Below are positions 32,066-33,756 of a stretch of DNA of 33,756 nucleotides, in pieces. The notes under the pieces are model-generated. The model ran no database searches. It had not been told where the DNA came from and worked only from the letters and a program-made list of their open reading frames with translations. Numbering within the stretch: position 1 is the first letter of the stretch; each line of letters begins with the position of its first letter. This stretch comes from UBA4582 sp013204195 (GTDB lineage Bacteria > Pseudomonadota > Gammaproteobacteria > Pseudomonadales > Azotimanducaceae). The DNA lies in assembly GCA_963925735.1 (NCBI GenBank), contig CAWUUH010000004.1, positions 1-33,756 of the forward strand, written 5' to 3'. The translations under genes and the position numbers were made by a program.

Positions 32066-32227
32066 ATGCTGAATCGTTTTTATGCTGCGCACAGCGCACA
32101 GCGCGCCTTAACAAACCGCTCGTCAACTGACGGCTTGTTAGCGAACAGCACGTTGACAAACAGCACGTTGACAAACAGCTCTGTCATTCATGAGTTCAGC
32201 ATCAGGAGCCGCGCTTGCTGTTGCTGA
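32066..32227 (+). CDS. Doubtful 53-residue frame after the zf-TFIIB gene
   Basis: The frame starts MLNRFYAAHS nine bases after the zf-TFIIB stop. It reads NSTLTNSTLT through the 15-bp repeat and ends in three Cys. No ribosome site beyond a weak CGAG, no family, and it overlaps strong secondary structure. It is listed because of the tight spacing and repeat phase. Confidence 0.18.
   Translation: MLNRFYAAHSAQRALTNRSSTDGLLANSTLTNSTLTNSSVIHEFSIRSRACCC
32109..32140 (+). terminator. Imperfect hairpin downstream of the zf-TFIIB gene
   Basis: TAACAAACCG pairs with CGGCTTGTTA (one mismatch) around a 12-base loop, 52 bases past the stop. No T-tract follows. It is a plausible 3'-end structure. Confidence 0.4.
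32144..32179. repeat. 15-bp tandem repeat, 2.4 copies
   Basis: AACAGCACGTTGACA occurs at 32144-32158 and 32159-32173, followed by a partial AACAGC. Each unit contains TTGACA, the -35 consensus, so the array may set promoter strength for xthA or be neutral slippage. Confidence 0.85.
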
Positions 32228-32236
32228 ACCTACGGC

Positions 32237-32255
32237 ACCTGAACCGCGTTCAGGT
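32237..32255. promoter_or_regulatory. Perfect 8-bp dyad upstream of xthA
   Basis: ACCTGAAC, CGC, GTTCAGGT is a 19-bp perfect dyad 116 bases before the xthA start. A protein operator is as likely as an RNA hairpin. It does not match the LexA consensus CTG-N10-CAG. Confidence 0.45.
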
Positions 32256-32371
32256 CTATCGACTTTCTCAATCTGGAGCCCTAAGACATCGTCAAACGAT
32301 CGCCAAAGGGTCATCCATAGCGCTGTTTAGCGCTCTAACACCCTATTCAACCACTTAAGACTCACTCTGAT

Positions 32372-33208
32372 ATGCGCATAGTTTCATTTAACGTCAACAG
32401 CCTTCGAGTTCGACTGCATCAATTACAAACCCTGATCAACACCCATTCGCCGGATATTATTGGCTTGCAAGAAACCAAGGTCACCGATGCCGACTTTCCA
32501 CTTGATGCCATTAACGCCATGGGCTACCACGCAGTATTTCACGGTCAGAAGAGCCACTATGGCGTCGCCCTTCTGTCGCGCCAACCAGCCATCAATGCTG
32601 TCTGTGGCTTCAGCACAGACGACGCAGACAGTCAGCGACGCTTCGTCAGCGGACAGTTCCCCATGGCCGACGGCCGCCTTTTGACGGTGATGAACGGATA
32701 CTTTCCACAAGGCGAAAACCGTGCACATGCAACCAAGTTCCCAAACAAACAGGATTTTTATGCCCATTTGATTGCGTTACTCGCGGCGGAGTATGATCCC
32801 GATCAACCCCTGGTGTTGATGGGAGACATGAACATCGCCCCCAGCGATATCGATATCGGTATTGGGGCGCAAAATGCTAAACGCTGGTTGCGGGAGGGAA
32901 AGTGCTGCTTTCTTCCAGAGGAACGCGACTGGCTTGCACAGCTATTGAATTGGGGGATGGTTGACACCTACCGCAAACTCAAGCCGCTAGCCGATGATAC
33001 CTTTAGCTGGTTCGACTATCGTAGTCGTGGCTTTGAAGCTGAACCAAAACGTGGCCTGCGGATTGACCTGATCTTGGCGTCTAGAGGGCTCGCGCCTGCG
33101 ACAACGGATGCCGGCATCGACTATCAGGTGCGCGGCATGGAAAAACCTTCCGACCATTGCCCTGCCTGGGCTGATTTCGAGATTGAACTCGCGACGCCCC
33201 AAGCCTGA
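32372..33208 (+). CDS. xthA: Exodeoxyribonuclease III (AP endonuclease)
   Basis: A 278-residue XthA, the main AP endonuclease and 3'-repair exonuclease of base excision repair. The N-terminal FNVNSLRVR (Asn7) and LQETK (Glu34) bind metal and phosphate. The middle has GDMNIAPSDIDIG (catalytic Asp and Asn). Near the C-terminus, RIDLILAS and SDHCPAW complete the site. E. coli XthA has 268 residues. No strong Shine-Dalgarno precedes the ATG. It converges with the YceI-family gene across 27 bases. The upstream dyad and repeats suggest regulated expression, though known xthA control (RpoS) cannot be read here. Confidence 0.96.
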   Translation: MRIVSFNVNSLRVRLHQLQTLINTHSPDIIGLQETKVTDADFPLDAINAMGYHAVFHGQKSHYGVALLSRQPAINAVCGFSTDDADSQRRFVSGQFPMADGRLLTVMNGYFPQGENRAHATKFPNKQDFYAHLIALLAAEYDPDQPLVLMGDMNIAPSDIDIGIGAQNAKRWLREGKCCFLPEERDWLAQLLNWGMVDTYRKLKPLADDTFSWFDYRSRGFEAEPKRGLRIDLILASRGLAPATTDAGIDYQVRGMEKPSDHCPAWADFEIELATPQA

Positions 33209-33235
33209 GCCTCAGCGCCATTGCGACGAGGGGTT

Positions 33236-33756
33236 TTATTCAGCTTGCCTGAACACCAGGCTGAATGAGACTGGTACCGTCGGGGTAATCGATTGTAAGT
33301 TGGCGATCTCGCGAAGCGCCTCGATCCCAGCCGTTAACCCAAAGTCAGCGGCGTTAATCATCAACGGCTTGATACTGTTCACCTGAAAGGTCTGCTCAGA
33401 CAGTCTAAAGAGACTAACAGCGACAGTCTTAGTCGCCTCAACACCGTGAAGGCCCAACTTTAGCGTCAGATCCATCTGCAGGTATTCTCCCGCCGCAAGT
33501 GCCAGCATTGGCGTCAAATCGAGGTTTGAGGAGACTGTCGCCATTGGAAACTCTGCAGTCGTCAGCAGCAGGCCACGAATGCGTTCGTTGCGGATCGGTA
33601 TCAACGTCTCAACACTATCCAGATCGATAGAGACCGTCGCGACACCCGCCGCATCAACTGACCCGTGGAGTTTCGTAAAGGTATGGGCCTCAGCGATTGC
33701 ATTATTTTTAACCGACACGAAGTTCAGGCTGGAAGGCCCTTTTTCCAACATCCAGT
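33236..33756 (-). CDS. YceI family protein, 5'-truncated
   Basis: The C-terminal part (about 173 residues) of a YceI-like lipocalin-fold protein, a family that binds polyisoprenoids and is usually periplasmic. The visible start W-MLEKGPSSLNFVSVKNNA matches the first strand of mature YceI. SVETLIPIRNERIRGLL and FPMATVSSNLDL are the family signature. The reading frame continues past the window edge (TGG precedes the apparent ATG), so the ATG at 33751 is internal and the signal peptide is missing. Function of most family members is unproven. Confidence 0.88.
   Translation of the reverse strand, partial: WMLEKGPSSLNFVSVKNNAIAEAHTFTKLHGSVDAAGVATVSIDLDSVETLIPIRNERIRGLLLTTAEFPMATVSSNLDLTPMLALAAGEYLQMDLTLKLGLHGVEATKTVAVSLFRLSEQTFQVNSIKPLMINAADFGLTAGIEALREIANLQSITPTVPVSFSLVFRQAE

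Larger units (their letters stand above)
32057..32371. other. Structured, repeat-rich intergenic region, 315 bases
   Basis: Between the zf-TFIIB gene and xthA lie an imperfect 10-bp hairpin (32109-32140), a 15-bp tandem repeat (32144-32179) and four GTTCAG/CTGAAC cores (32194, 32224, 32239, 32248). The cores form two stems: GTTCAGC with GCTGAAC, and ACCTGAAC-CGC-GTTCAGGT (32237-32255). A protein frame also crosses the first half. Read as a whole, it is a transcription-end and/or regulatory region, or an uncharacterised structured RNA. Confidence 0.5.

Noticed and set aside
32237..32255. LexA (SOS) box upstream of xthA
   Set aside because: The dyad does not fit the CTG-N10-CAG consensus spacing of LexA sites.

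Overview
This window looks like chromosomal DNA from a free-living, aerobic gammaproteobacterium, plausibly a marine Pseudomonadales/Cellvibrionales-type lineage. That placement is inference from gene content: a class II-like PHA synthase, oxygen-dependent HemF, YafV/YbdL, RimJ-like GNAT, tRNA selenouridine synthase, XthA, two acyl-CoA dehydrogenases and two nitronate monooxygenases. No rRNA, tRNA, CRISPR array, phage gene or insertion sequence was recognised. Coding density is high, with many short intergenic stretches full of small tandem repeats and palindromes.

Layout. 1-916: 3' end of a glyoxalase gene and a histidine phosphatase. 1164-4274: PHA synthase, a GYD-domain protein, and a second GYD domain fused to a PlsC-type acyltransferase. 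4285-6163 (minus): a Cof-type HAD phosphatase and an alpha/beta hydrolase separated by a 10-bp minisatellite. 6268-8281 (plus): a tight three-gene unit of amidohydrolase, bc1-type Rieske protein and flavodoxin. 8290-9853: an AlaX-type editing protein, divergent from a short-chain dehydrogenase interrupted by one in-frame TGA. 9857-14169: M81 (MlrC-like) protein, nitronate monooxygenase and secreted M20 peptidase. 14549-16661: exported helical-repeat protein, ChrR-like cupin and GNAT. 16671-22030 (all minus): metallophosphoesterase pseudogene, a stand-alone MraY homologue, LLM flavin oxidoreductase, omega-amidase and methionine aminotransferase. 22231-24359: lipoprotein dipeptidase converging on hemF. 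24514-29294: two acyl-CoA dehydrogenases, a 38-residue membrane protein, a second nitronate monooxygenase and a TetR regulator divergent from the second dehydrogenase. 29316-31266 (minus): a possible operon around mnmH/selU. 31685-33756: zf-TFIIB protein, exodeoxyribonuclease III and a truncated YceI-family gene.

How they may work together. The clearest linked modules are carbon storage or lipid remodelling (PhaC, GYD proteins, PlsC fusion); a redox unit (amidohydrolase, Rieske, flavodoxin); the omega-amidase branch of methionine salvage (YbdL with YafV); and TetR-controlled acyl-CoA oxidation. Two genes are visibly broken: the SDR by one nonsense codon and the phosphoesterase by an internal deletion. 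The points most worth following are the GYD-PlsC fusion beside phaC, the orphan MraY-family enzyme with an altered His motif and TTG start, the orphan Rieske operon, the 38-residue membrane protein, and the repeat- and palindrome-rich intergenic regions.
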